Below are positions 8,269 to 18,400 of a stretch of DNA of 64,000 nucleotides, piece by piece. The position numbers and the translations under genes are program-made. Each line of letters opens with the position of its first letter. Within the stretch, counting starts at the first letter, position 1. The notes beneath the pieces are model-generated. The model had not been told where the DNA came from and did no database searches. It was given only the letters and a program-made list of their open reading frames with translations. Origin of the DNA: Pseudoalteromonas rubra (lineage in GTDB: Bacteria; Pseudomonadota; Gammaproteobacteria; Enterobacterales; Alteromonadaceae); the NCBI RefSeq assembly GCF_005887095.1, contig NZ_PNCI01000003.1, positions 1 to 64,000 of the forward strand, given 5' to 3'.

Positions 8269-9096
8269 TTATAAACTACAAATTATACATGCTTGATCAT
8301 CGGCATCATCTTCTTCCATATTTTCTAAAACTCTCTGCCATTTCAGTTTGTCCGGAGTTTTATCAGAAAAGATCAAACCTTTTTCTTTTTCTTTCTTTTC
8401 TGCAAGTTCTACCACTTGATCAAGTGTCATTCCTTGCACCCATGTATATCCGTTTCCAGATTTACGTTCTATCTCTTTAGCCTTTTCAAATAGCTCTGGG
8501 TGATGACGCTTCAAGCCTAACCACTCATCCCTACGTTGGAAAAAGCAAAAATAACAACCTGAGCGTGAGCGCCACTCATAGTATTTTGGTATACCCACCG
8601 AATCTCTCAGTATTTGATAAATATCTTCACGCTCGAGATCATCATCCTTAAACGGAAATACAGCTTTAATATTTGGTTTTGTACTTACATAACCATCACG
8701 ATGCTCATCCGCCCGGATTCCTATGTAGCTTATCACATCATCATTACCGACGTAGCTCTCAAATGGCTTTAACTTCATATTAACAGTACACCACCTTTGC
8801 TTAGGCGATGGTAGAAAGTCGTTATGCACTTTAAGCCAATGCTCAAATGGACGTTCGCTACCGATCCTAATGATTTCTTTACCTAGATAGGACTCTAAAA
8901 CTCCCAGGAATTCATAGACTTCAGACAGTTCAGCACCTGTATCTGAAAAGAAATATTCCATTTTATCATGGAGATCAGGATAGTTATCTTTGATATGAAC
9001 AGCCAATGCAGCACTATCTTTACCACCTGACAATCCTAGTACATGTCTAGAGTGAGTATCTGCCATTGCCTGCTGAATTGTAAGGTGTTTGACCAT
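8269..9096 (-). CDS. sspD: SspD-like PAPS-reductase-family ATP pyrophosphatase
   Basis: This 275-residue protein of the PAPS reductase/ATP-pyrophosphatase family has the PP-loop LGLSGGKDSAAL near residue 20-30, FFSDTGAE, and a Cys pair in SGCYFCFFQRR at about 190. At about 280 residues it fits SspD better than the longer DndC. In the known systems this enzyme activates the DNA backbone for sulfur insertion, with sulfur supplied by a cysteine desulfurase (SspA). No desulfurase gene is in the window, so a housekeeping one may serve. The ATG at 9096 was chosen because AGGAA lies seven bases upstream; an in-frame start at 9126 lies inside sspC. Confidence 0.85.
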   Translation of the reverse strand: MVKHLTIQQAMADTHSRHVLGLSGGKDSAALAVHIKDNYPDLHDKMEYFFSDTGAELSEVYEFLGVLESYLGKEIIRIGSERPFEHWLKVHNDFLPSPKQRWCTVNMKLKPFESYVGNDDVISYIGIRADEHRDGYVSTKPNIKAVFPFKDDDLEREDIYQILRDSVGIPKYYEWRSRSGCYFCFFQRRDEWLGLKRHHPELFEKAKEIERKSGNGYTWVQGMTLDQVVELAEKKEKEKGLIFSDKTPDKLKWQRVLENMEEDDADDQACIICSL

Positions 9097-9106
9097 AAGT
9101 AAGTTC

Positions 9107-12100
9107 CTAGTCTTTAGATTGTTCAAAAGTGGCTAAAAAGCTATCAACTAGCTCCGCATAAAGTGCTAGCTTAGTGTTTTTGTCTAGGCTCTCCAGTGAT
9201 TGTTCAATGCGTTCTTTTTCAGGTGTGATTGCAGCAAGCTTTGCCTTATCCAGTGCGACGGTTTGCTCTCTTGGCTTTACACCTTTTTTCAAAGATTTAA
9301 GAAGCACGACTTCAAAATCGCCTTCTACGTGGTCAAGAGCGCTCTTGTGCTCAATTCGCAAGAGTTCTAGTTCATTTATTCTCTTAACATAATCACTTAG
9401 CTTAAACTCAGCTTTACTCCTATCTGCATCACCCCACTCTTTAGGAGGCTTGCTTGCAAGGAATGTTAACACATTTTCTAACCATTCCGTATCTGAGCTT
9501 CCCTCAGAAGTTAGTCGTTTGATAAAAGCCTTTAGTCCATCCACATCAACCGAAAACTCCTCTAAACCATCAAAATGGCACAACTGATGGCGTAGCTTTT
9601 CAATTGAAATAGCTTTGTCCATTCGAAATGCCGAGCATATTAACTCTTTTTCCAGGTTTAGTATCTCACTATAGTGATACTTAAGTTCCGTTAGTACTTC
9701 TCTCAATGATTTTGAGAATTGACTCAATACGCTTTGCTCTTCGGCCTCTAGAGCCCCAGGTTTATATCCCAACGCAGCTGGCAATAGATCAAACAACAAC
9801 TTTTGTGGTGATTTAGCATGCTCAAAGGCACGGACTACTTTTTGAGCACTTGTAGAAAGCTCATTAGCTCTCGTTTTCTTAGTATAATTTGGCAGTGTAG
9901 CTATAAACTTAGCAAGAGGTTTAGCTATGTTAAGAACGGTCTTTTCTTGACCCGGGTCCTCAAAAAGCGCGCTTTTATATCCATCAAAAATACTTGCTCT
10001 TAGTCCCTCAATTTTAAAACTTTCTATTTTGAAACTTTTTGGTGCTTTGACAAAGCGCTCGATACTTTCGAACTTCAATTCGGGAATGTAATCTCCGTCT
10101 TCGAAAATGGCTAACTCATGCTGCTTTACCAATAGTGCATGAACATACAATATAGGTAAAACTCCGGCTTTAACACCATATGGGGGCGCACAAAGTGCAT
10201 TATCTAATTCTAAAAAGGATTTCTGATTCCCATGCTGTGTTGAGTCAATAAATTCTTCGATTTTCTCCCACACAGGAAATAAATCAGCCCCATCGCATGG
10301 CGCTACTAACTTCCACTCATCATCCACCATTTTATGTATATCATGCTGCTTTAGTATTGACAGGTACATAGACTTTTCTGGTGGGAACTTTTCGATTCCT
10401 AAGCCTTCTTGTTCTGAGTTTTCAAGCATTCTTTGCAGAAGTTTATTTCTACCAGCATTAGCCTGGCTTGATGGCTTTTCTTTATTTATTAGCTCATTGT
10501 GAAATGACGGTGCTTTGTCATAGATTGAGTACAAAGCATTAGACAGCACACTTTGAAGGCTACGGCGGTCATTCACAGGCTGTAATATACCTCTAAAATA
10601 CCACTCGCAGTCTTCAGGAGTAATCTCTATTGCTTTGACCAATTTAGTCGCAGTTGTTTCAGCTGCATTGAGCCTGTCATAAAACTCTCGCTTTGCAACA
10701 GGATCTTCATTCAATACCTGACAAGTTTCTTCCAGTTTCTTAAGTGCGATGACTTCCGCAAAAGCGTCTTTAAGCTGAGTGGAGTTTTTACATAACACTA
10801 CGACTTCATTTTCTTTAAATCGCTTTTTTACGTCCTTGTGAAACAGTTCAATATCATCTTGCCCAAAAGCTAGAAACAGAGATATTTGAGGATCCAATGA
10901 AGTGGCATTTGATAAAGATTTATATGTTTCAGCATCAGTGAATGTTGGTACAAAAAACCTTAAAGCGCCGTTTTCGACGGTGTACTTCCTAGCAACTATA
11001 GGCCGAAGAATCTGAGCTTTATTTAGCTCAGATGAAAGAGAAAAATTACCTAGAATATTTAGTTGCTGAAGTAATTCATCTTCAATATCAAAGTCACTGC
11101 CTTGCCACACACGATACTCATTGTTAAACGCTCTAAAAGTTACAATGGATCTTTTAATAAGTTTGGCAATATCTGTTTGAAAAGTACCTTGCGCCAAAGT
11201 AGCAAGCAATGCCTCCTGTGCTTTGAAATTACCTTTTGCATTAATGATATTGAATAAACCTATCGATTTAAGCAGTTTTGTTGCGCTTGGGTCTTCATCT
11301 CCAAACCGTTCTAGTGCGGTGACAACTTCAGCCCACCGCCTATGCGTTAAATGATCCGTGACAACCGAAGACTGGTTAGTCACAAAATAGTCAAAAATAA
11401 CATCAGGCAAGATGAACTCGCCTAGTTTGAGTTCTTTAATCGTATTGCAAAAGCCAAACTCTTCGGAACTACCTAAAAAGTTAAACAAAGTGCGTTCATT
11501 TTGCGCTAGCTTCTGACACAAAAAGGGCAGAATAAGTGCTGAGATCGGGTGCAATGGATAGCAGCTCGCAAATAGCTCATATGCATCGTCTGCGCTTAAA
11601 ACTGAAGGAAGAGCATCATTCGACTCAAGTATCTCAACGATATCTTTAATTTGGTTTTCGATAGGCCCAAAAAGCTCACTATCGATATTGTTTTGTATTG
11701 CCTTAGAAACGACTTTGAGCGTCTGCTCAGAGCTTTCTAAGAATGGGACCTCTTCGAACCGGCCTTGTATTTTGGCCCACTCATTCTTTAACGTCTCACC
11801 CAGCCCTTTTGCATATTGCTCAAAAGATTGATGCAAGAGTACAAACAGATAAAGATTACATTCATGTCCTTCACAAGCCTTTTCAGCTAACTGCTGAAGC
11901 AAATAGATATCATTAGCCCCATAATGCCTAGCTTCATATTCCAAAAACTTACCAAGCTCATCAATGACTACCAAAACTCCCTTTGCTTTTGAGCCTTTGC
12001 TTGCCTTGACAGAATCCTGAACTTTTACAAACAAGTCCACCACCTCGGACGCAGAAATTTCTCGCTCTAATGCTAAATCGATTTCCTCGAGTACTTTCGG

Positions 12101-12550
12101 TGCCTTGCCTTTACGCGCACTATAGTAACTACTTACTCCATCTTTAAGGCCAGCCAAAACCCTTTTGCAAAGCGGCTCTGGAGAACCAGAGATTAATACC
12201 CGAATATAGCCCTCAGTACCTTCTATATGCTTATGGAACAATTCGGCATGGTGTGCTGAACTACTTTTCAAAACATCAAATGCCTTTCCAGATGTATCTG
12301 AAGAAGGGTTTCCAAGCAGGTGCGCTAGAAAAACACTAAAAGAAGATTTACCTGAGCCATAAGGTCCAATTAATGACCACGCTCGGGGGTGGTTTTGTTC
12401 AGAGAAACTCTCAGCTACTCGCTCAAACATTCGCTTTGCGCGAGAGGTAGGAATATATGATGAAACAGTCAGCCCACTAGCATGATCTCGCTCCAAGTTG
12501 ACCGAGCGAGTATAGTGGCTATTGATTTTAATCATTTCTTGCATTTTCAT
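9107..12550 (-). CDS. sspC: SspC-like large P-loop ATPase
   Basis: This protein of about 1147 residues has Walker A GPYGSGKSSFS near residue 63 and a Walker B-like VLVVIDELGKFLEYE near 195. The rest is long, charged and helical, with coiled-coil-like stretches toward the C-terminus. Its place between DUF4007 and PAPS-reductase genes identifies it as the SspC component of the single-strand phosphorothioation system. In that system SspC is an ATPase thought to couple nicking and modification. The start overlaps the sspB stop as TGATG; a GTG three bases earlier is an alternative. It was not read residue by residue for a second ATPase domain. Confidence 0.85.
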   Translation of the reverse strand: MKMQEMIKINSHYTRSVNLERDHASGLTVSSYIPTSRAKRMFERVAESFSEQNHPRAWSLIGPYGSGKSSFSVFLAHLLGNPSSDTSGKAFDVLKSSSAHHAELFHKHIEGTEGYIRVLISGSPEPLCKRVLAGLKDGVSSYYSARKGKAPKVLEEIDLALEREISASEVVDLFVKVQDSVKASKGSKAKGVLVVIDELGKFLEYEARHYGANDIYLLQQLAEKACEGHECNLYLFVLLHQSFEQYAKGLGETLKNEWAKIQGRFEEVPFLESSEQTLKVVSKAIQNNIDSELFGPIENQIKDIVEILESNDALPSVLSADDAYELFASCYPLHPISALILPFLCQKLAQNERTLFNFLGSSEEFGFCNTIKELKLGEFILPDVIFDYFVTNQSSVVTDHLTHRRWAEVVTALERFGDEDPSATKLLKSIGLFNIINAKGNFKAQEALLATLAQGTFQTDIAKLIKRSIVTFRAFNNEYRVWQGSDFDIEDELLQQLNILGNFSLSSELNKAQILRPIVARKYTVENGALRFFVPTFTDAETYKSLSNATSLDPQISLFLAFGQDDIELFHKDVKKRFKENEVVVLCKNSTQLKDAFAEVIALKKLEETCQVLNEDPVAKREFYDRLNAAETTATKLVKAIEITPEDCEWYFRGILQPVNDRRSLQSVLSNALYSIYDKAPSFHNELINKEKPSSQANAGRNKLLQRMLENSEQEGLGIEKFPPEKSMYLSILKQHDIHKMVDDEWKLVAPCDGADLFPVWEKIEEFIDSTQHGNQKSFLELDNALCAPPYGVKAGVLPILYVHALLVKQHELAIFEDGDYIPELKFESIERFVKAPKSFKIESFKIEGLRASIFDGYKSALFEDPGQEKTVLNIAKPLAKFIATLPNYTKKTRANELSTSAQKVVRAFEHAKSPQKLLFDLLPAALGYKPGALEAEEQSVLSQFSKSLREVLTELKYHYSEILNLEKELICSAFRMDKAISIEKLRHQLCHFDGLEEFSVDVDGLKAFIKRLTSEGSSDTEWLENVLTFLASKPPKEWGDADRSKAEFKLSDYVKRINELELLRIEHKSALDHVEGDFEVVLLKSLKKGVKPREQTVALDKAKLAAITPEKERIEQSLESLDKNTKLALYAELVDSFLATFEQSKD

Positions 12551-13491
12551 CACTTTTCTACTTCTGCGCTGTAATATTTTTCTAAATAAATCATTGGATC
12601 AACTTGCTCATCCATTTTATACACTTGGTGAATGCCTGCCGATTCATTGATTTCAAATAATCCAGGGATCAATCCTATGGATTCTTCTATCAATGCCATT
12701 GCTTGATTCTCTGATAACCGAAAAACAGCCCCCAATGCAGGCCACTCACCCGTACTATAAATTAGTTCTTCTACGGGTATCGAGGTTGCATTTCTTGCAT
12801 TAAAAATCTCAGCCATGGCAAAACCAACTACATGTGCAGGTAAAGTACTTTTAGACTGAGGAAGCGACTGATACTCCTTGTTGGCCAATGCATCTACAAG
12901 GCCAAGTTGGCCCAGTGGAGAATCTAGGGCTTCATCCCAATTAATGTTTTTAATGACTGCGTCGGATGAATACATTCTAGAAAGCACAGCAATGTCATTT
13001 TTAATCGTTGTACTTGATACACTTAAGGACAAATTATCTTTTACAAAGTCTGAGAGTGCTGTTCTAAGCTCTTCCTGCGAAAAGCGATTCTTATGATAGC
13101 AATTAAAAAACCAATAGAACGCCGTAGCCAGAGCACTGTTGGAGGCAATCAGCCAATGAAGTAACCACAAGCTACCTTCGTCTTCCAAGTAAGGATCCCA
13201 ACCATGATTTTTAGGGGCGCCGATCAGGTTCACACCAAGCTCAGTCGGTTGCAATATATTGGACTTCATTTCCAACAAACGCGTGGCTTGCAGCCAGTAC
13301 TTTATAGATGCAACCATATTCTTACCAACACCCAATTCAACAAGGGCTTGCTCTGATCTGAAGAGATCGCCGTTGGAATCATTTTTGCTCAGAAATGCGA
13401 TGTACTTCCAAAAGCCTTTGGTAAGCCAACCATAGCGAAGAAAAAATGTTTCATGTCTACCAAAGGCAGTCTTTTTATTATCCAGTTTCAT
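12550..13491 (-). CDS. sspB: SspB-like DUF4007 protein
   Basis: This 313-residue protein opens FGRHETFFLRYGWLTKGFWKY, the pattern FxxHxtFxxRxgWlkKg of DUF4007. In the characterised Ssp system SspB is the DUF4007 protein and a DNA nickase that works with SspC and SspD to place sulfur in the DNA backbone. It is first in the operon, overlapping sspC by one base if the ATG of sspC is used. The ribosome-binding site is weak. A strong promoter with an overlapping LexA box lies about 75-120 bp upstream. Assignment rests on the DUF4007 signature plus the order B-C-D. Confidence 0.85.
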   Translation of the reverse strand: MKLDNKKTAFGRHETFFLRYGWLTKGFWKYIAFLSKNDSNGDLFRSEQALVELGVGKNMVASIKYWLQATRLLEMKSNILQPTELGVNLIGAPKNHGWDPYLEDEGSLWLLHWLIASNSALATAFYWFFNCYHKNRFSQEELRTALSDFVKDNLSLSVSSTTIKNDIAVLSRMYSSDAVIKNINWDEALDSPLGQLGLVDALANKEYQSLPQSKSTLPAHVVGFAMAEIFNARNATSIPVEELIYSTGEWPALGAVFRLSENQAMALIEESIGLIPGLFEINESAGIHQVYKMDEQVDPMIYLEKYYSAEVEK

Positions 13492-13566
13492 GAGAAGTGA
13501 TGAATCCTTGAGCTATCTCAAACAACAGCCGCTTGAGATGTGAAAATGCGAGTAATACTATCATTG

Positions 13567-13609
13567 ATTATAGAGCTATAAAACAGGATGTCACTGTATA
13601 TATAAACAG
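13567..13609 (-). promoter_or_regulatory. ssp operon promoter with overlapping LexA (SOS) box
   Basis: On the minus strand -35 GTGACA (13589-13594) and -10 TATAAT (13567-13572) are spaced by 16 bp. The 16-base site CTGTTTATATATACAG at 13594-13609 matches the gammaproteobacterial LexA consensus (CTGT, eight AT-rich bases, ACAG) exactly and touches the -35. LexA bound here should block the polymerase, so the operon is likely induced by DNA damage. The sspB start is about 75 bp further on. Confidence 0.75.
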
Positions 13610-13746
13610 TTTTCGTCAATCGCTCACAAAGCCACCAATAGCAAAGTCAATTGCTTCCTATTGTAGAAACACATTGCACTAGCCTGCTGTCTTACTGTTT
13701 AGTTTTTAGGATTTGAAAGGTTTGCCAAACGTGCTGATAACAACTT

Positions 13747-14340
13747 TTAGAAGTCTCTCTCTAACAACGCATTGAGCCAGCGTTCGTGTTCGCGGCCAGG
13801 GCGTTGGTCGCCGGTTTGCCAGGTTTTGCAGGCTTTAAGGCCGGTGTTTTGGGCAAGTAAGGTGTTCAGGCTTTGCTCTGTGAGGTCGGTGAATGCACGG
13901 CCATCCGCGGTGCGTTCGCCCTCGCCGTATTTGAATGAGATATAAATGATACCGTTTGACTTGAGTGCGTTTTGCAGGCGCTGGAATACATCTGGCAGCT
14001 GTGCCTTTGGCACGTGTAGCAGACTGGCGCAGCACCAGATGGCGTCGTATGTGTTGGTTGCTCTGAGTTCATCAAAACTGAAGCAGCCTACGGGTTGCTC
14101 CAGGTGGAAGCTGGCGATGTTGGCAAGCTCTGCGCAGGCGTCGAAGGCGTCAATCCGGTAGCCGAGGTTTTTAAACGCCAGTGCGTCGCGGCCAGAGCCG
14201 CAGCCGGCATCGAGGATTTTGCCACCTTTGGGTATGGCGGGTAAAAGCTCGTCATACAGAGGCTGCATGTTCACTGCAAAGGTTGCCTCGGCAAAGCTGA
14301 CGGCATTGCGGCTGTAATATTCTAATGTGGAGTCTGACAT
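13747..14340 (-). CDS. Class I SAM-dependent methyltransferase
   Basis: This 197-residue enzyme carries motif I ILDAGCGSGRDALAF near residues 42-56, the acidic end of strand 2 in RIDAFDAC, and motif IV-like YDAIWCCASLLHVPKAQL. It is the small stand-alone type of methyltransferase acting on small molecules, similar in size to TehB. The substrate cannot be told. ATG at 14340 is preferred over the adjacent GTG. It lies upstream of the ssp operon on the same strand, but the SOS promoter and about 250 bp separate them, so it is probably its own unit. It may or may not belong to the defence island. Confidence 0.85.
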   Translation of the reverse strand: MSDSTLEYYSRNAVSFAEATFAVNMQPLYDELLPAIPKGGKILDAGCGSGRDALAFKNLGYRIDAFDACAELANIASFHLEQPVGCFSFDELRATNTYDAIWCCASLLHVPKAQLPDVFQRLQNALKSNGIIYISFKYGEGERTADGRAFTDLTEQSLNTLLAQNTGLKACKTWQTGDQRPGREHERWLNALLERDF

Positions 14341-14386
14341 CACTCACCCGTTTGCTCTGTGGTGCAGCTAATAAGGAGGTGGTGCA

Positions 14387-14578
14387 GTGGGACAGAAAAT
14401 GGCATTCGGGGAACTTCCCGGCTCATTGCCTGTTATTCGGCGGTTACAACTTCCTTTGCGCGACACTTTAAAACTGTTCTTGTTGTGTGCCTGCCCTTCT
14501 TTTGACGGTGACGAGTTAAACGGCTATCAGTTAGACCGTACTCAAGTAAACCATCATTTGGTGCAGACGCATGAATAA
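14387..14578 (+). CDS. Doubtful small ORF with perfect Shine-Dalgarno (63 aa)
   Basis: A GTG-started frame of 63 residues follows AAGGAGGT at ideal spacing, 46 bp from the divergent methyltransferase start. The product (contains LRDTLKLFLLCACPSFDGDE and ends QVNHHLVQTHE) matches no family I know. The strong ribosome site argues for expression, the plain sequence argues against. It could be the relic of a longer gene cut short before the repeats that follow. Confidence 0.3.
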   Translation: MGQKMAFGELPGSLPVIRRLQLPLRDTLKLFLLCACPSFDGDELNGYQLDRTQVNHHLVQTHE

Positions 14579-15169
14579 TTTACAACACTTTTTTCTGGTT
14601 GAGTAGCTTTTTATCCGCAGTTATTAGCGATTTTAAAACAATTGCTCAACTTTTGATTACATATTGGTTTAGATGCTTGAGTTGTTTGAGGGTTGGGTAC
14701 GGCGTGGGCATTTGGTTTATGTGAATAGCGCAGACTTACGGTGGTGCCGGTTAGTAGATCCCGGCTCGTTGGCCGGGATGACCGTGTGGGCATTTGGCTG
14801 ATATGAATGTCGCAGGCTTACGGAGCCGTTTGTTAGTAGATCCCGGCTCGCTGGCCGGAATGACTGTGTGGGCGTTTGGCTGATATGAATAGCGCAAGCT
14901 TACGGTGGTGCTGGTTAGTAGATCCCGGCTCGTTGGCCAAAATGACAAGATATACAAAGCTCTTTGCAAATAGCACAGCTGTCATTTTCAGCTGGCCTGG
15001 CGAAGCCAATTTATACTGCCATTACCATTCGTAGCCAGCATATTTTGTAATAAAAAACACTCCCCAGATAGGGGTAAGAACAAGTACTTATTTTAGTGAC
15101 ATAGCCATTTACAAGCGACTCAGGAAGTGTAAAAGTGACCCACGGTGACATAACAAAACGGAGACCATT
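14579..15169. other. Intergenic stretch with 82-bp tandem repeats
   Basis: No gene is supported. The left half holds three copies of an 82-bp repeat, listed separately. The right half from about 14950 is unique and leads to the ribosome-binding site of the third GG-leader peptide gene, so it should contain that gene's promoter, though no convincing -35/-10 pair was identified. Confidence 0.55.
14754..14946. repeat. Three REP-like palindromes in an 82-bp tandem array
   Basis: Palindromes beginning GTAGATCCCGGCTCG occur at 14754-14782, 14836-14864 and 14918-14946, at an exact 82-base period. The spacers between them are also similar (GTGTGGGC, TTGGCTGATATGAAT, GCTTACGG). The stem is CCCGGC/GCCGGG with a six-base loop, decaying in copies two and three. 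It is the reverse complement of the type B element in the 26.5-27 kb array. Confidence 0.85.
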
Positions 15170-15340
15170 ATGAAACTTACTCTAAAAACGAAAAAAATGA
15201 AGAACCTGTCAGGCAATCAAACAATGAAGGCACAGCTAACGCCACTAGTGCAGGGGGGAGCTGTAGCTCACCTAAATGACAACCCACCTGCAACAGGATC
15301 AAATGTTACAACTTGCCAGGAAGATACCTGGAAAAAATAA
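15170..15340 (+). CDS. GG-leader peptide 3 (RiPP precursor-like, 56 aa)
   Basis: This 56-residue peptide begins MKLTLKTKKMKNLSGNQ and has the double Gly at residues 29-30 (LVQGG). A 26-residue tail carries one Cys, several Asn/Asp and TWKK at the end. GGAG lies six bases before the ATG, and a strong terminator follows 36 bases after the stop. The leader belongs with the other four in the window, but the core shares nothing with them and has only one Cys, so lanthionine formation would be limited. It converges on the hybrid two-component regulator. No modification or export gene adjoins it. Confidence 0.72.
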   Translation: MKLTLKTKKMKNLSGNQTMKAQLTPLVQGGAVAHLNDNPPATGSNVTTCQEDTWKK

Positions 15341-15376
15341 AGGATTAATCAGGCTCTGCTGGGCATAGCTCAAACG

Positions 15377-15402
15377 AAAGGCGCACTGAGTGTGCCTTTT
15401 TT
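15377..15402 (+). terminator. Rho-independent terminator, probably bidirectional
   Basis: A 10-bp stem (AAAGGCGCAC with GTGTGCCTTT, one G-T pair, three-base loop) runs into a T stretch after GG-leader peptide 3. It sits only a few bases from the end of the converging regulator gene and can probably serve both. Confidence 0.8.
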
Positions 15403-15409
15403 GCGTTTG

Positions 15410-18400
15410 TCACTGTAACTCAGCCTCTTGCTGCTTAACATAATGCTGCGGTGACATGTCAAACTCAGCTTTGAAGCAGCTACTAAAATAGGCGGGAGAT
15501 GAAAAGCCAACTCGATAAGCAACATCAGCCACTAATGCCCCCGCTTTTAAATGGGTGCGAGCTTGCTCCAAACGGTACAGCCTGAGCAAGGCATTTGGTG
15601 ACAACCCTGTCAGACTTCGGGTTTTGCGTTGCAACTGCCGCACACTCAAAAACACATGGCTGGCCATGCACTCAGTATCGAATTTCGGATCCTGATAATT
15701 TTGTGCAATCACTTGCTGGATTTTATCAACAAAGGGGAGTCGCTTTGTATCGCTGAGCACACCAGCCTGAGGCGGGCTGTGTAGGATCTGATCAGCAAGT
15801 AGTCGCGCCAGTTTCTTGCGCCCTTTAATCAAGTTTTCCACCCTATGCCTTAGCACATCGAGATCGCAGGGTTTACCCATATAATCGTCGGCTTCTGCCT
15901 CAAACCCCAGAATCCGGCTGTCGTCGTCTTCTTTTGCTGTCAGTAATATCACGGGAATATGGCTCGTTGTGTCATCCTGCTTGAGTTCTCGCAGCATCTC
16001 CAGTCCAGACATTTTTGGCATCATCACATCGCTGATAATAAGGTCGGGTAACTCGGATTTTGCTTGTGACAGGCCTTGCTCTCCATCACAGGCAACTGAG
16101 CAATCAAACCATTCAGACAAAGTCTGTTGAAGCATCATTCTTAGCTGGGGGTTATCCTCTACAATTAACACTTGGGCGTTGGGCCCGGGTTTGTCAGTCA
16201 CCTGGGGCTTAGCCTTTGCTTTTGATATGGCTTCTGCGTGTACTCTGCTACCTATATCTTGCGCTGACGCTTCACTGTAAAGCGGGATTGTCAGGGTAAA
16301 CCGACATCCCTCTCCGGGCTCGCTGCTCAGCACTATTTCTCCTCCACAGTCGCTGATAAGCTGATGCACCACAGACAGGCCAATTCCCTGCCCGCCTATT
16401 TCACTGTGCTCTCCACGCACATACCGTTTAAACACGTGTGCCTGTAAAGATTTACAAATACCGGGCCCGGAGTTACTAAACACCAGTTGCAGAAAGCCAT
16501 CACGCTGATGCGCTTCCACATTAATCTCGCCTTTTACAGGGGTATATTTCACAGCGTTAGACAAAAGGTTTGTAATTATCTGTTCAAAGTCCGCCTCGTT
16601 CAGCAGCACTTCCTGTGCATCCAGGGTATGTGTTACTTCATAACGGATCTGTTTTTCACTGGCGAGCAGCTCAAACGCATGAGCCTGCTTTAGTAATACC
16701 TCTTTGGCAGTAAAGTGATGATTTTCAAACGGAGATACATCGTCTTTTCTGGCATAGCGGATCAGGTTGTCGATGAGCTTTTCCAGCCTCAAAGCCTGTG
16801 AATATGCTGCATGCCATTTGCTGTTACCGTCATTATTTGCCTGCTTCAACATACTTTTAATTGGCAGCATGATCACCGCCAGAGGCGTTCTCAGTTCATG
16901 AGATACATTACCAAAAAACACATTTTTACTTTCCATTAAACTGGCGATTTGAGCACGCTTTTGCTCTATTTCTTCGGTGCGCGACAGCACGAGTTCTTCC
17001 AGGTGCAGGTTGCGCCGCTTTAGCTGATATGTTCTGGCGAATAGAATTAGTCCAATCAACACAACAGCGCCAATAACATAAAGTGTGAAAGCCCAGCCGG
17101 TTAAATACCAGGGGGTTGCCACTTCAAACTCAAAGCGCGATTCAGTCCAGTCACTCGAAATCGCGCGACTTCTAATCACAAACTCGTATCTGCCCGACGA
17201 CAAGTTGGTATAAGTGGCGCTACGCTGCGTTTGTTCTGCCTCCGTCCAGTTCGTATCAAAACCCAGCAACCGATACTGATAATAGACATCGACATTCCGA
17301 TCCCGCTTAATATTAACGAACTCAAACTTAAAGTTCCTCTGCGCACTACTAAACGCACTGCCAGGCAGAATGGTGTTGTTCAAATGCTGCGCATCCTGGT
17401 ACACCGCATAGCGCTCTCCTTGCACATAGACTCTGCTTATATGTACTCCGTATGGCTCCTCAGCTTGTACTTTTGATAAGGCAGCAATGCCACTTATTCC
17501 ACCCAGGTACAAAACTCCAGAGCTCGATTCAGCTACACTGTCATAAGTTTTTGCGCCAATATTCATGTGCTTAACTGGCATTGAAAATACCACCTGCATG
17601 GTATCCAGCGAGAGTTTATATAAATTAGTCATATCAGACACCCAGATATGCCCTGTACTAACCCGATATACAAAGCTAAATGCTACGTTGGGATAAACGC
17701 CATTTATATCAAGCAGCTGTGAATGCTGTGTTTTCAAGTCATGAAGTATCAGCCCATAGGAAGTTGCCGCCCATAATCGCCCTTTTGTGTCGGTATCGGC
17801 ATCATATACGACCAGCTTCTTATTGCTTTTCGATATCTGAAATTGCACCCTTTCCGGTTCGCCCTGGCCCAAAATGTATGTCTCAAAACCACAGGCTAAT
17901 ACTGCGTCATTGTTGCCTTTTTTCAGGTTTTTAAAATGCCCCGGCAAAAAGGATACCCGCCGACCGGTTTGTGGGGCATATTCTAGAACTCCCTGAAAGG
18001 TCAGTAACCACAAATGACCGTTATTTGATTGCTCTATGTCTCTGATCTTAACTTCAATGCCTGCGTTTGAGGGTGGCACATTGACCCTGGTTGCAGAGGA
18101 TGCCCCCTTATCAAGCCGATATAGGGCTGATGATGCACCAAACCACAGTGTCCCATCTCGCCCGGCATAAACAGTGTAAAAATCGCGCTCCGGCTGAGCC
18201 GGGTCCAAATACACGGGCTCTGGCTCTGCATGGCCATTATACTGCACGTATACTCGGTTCAGGCTTACAAACCAGAGATTATCGTTTTCATCAAACTGCA
18301 AGCCGTCAATATTAGGCTTTTGGGTCACGACAGAAATTGTGTTAGCTGAGCCACTGGCATGCTCAGGCTGTATAAGCTCTACCTCAAATATGGAGTGGCT

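Noticed and set aside
8269-9096. Assignment as DndC of a classical dnd operon
   Set aside because: The protein is too short for DndC, and the neighbours DUF4007 and large ATPase match the Ssp order; no dndD or dndE is present.
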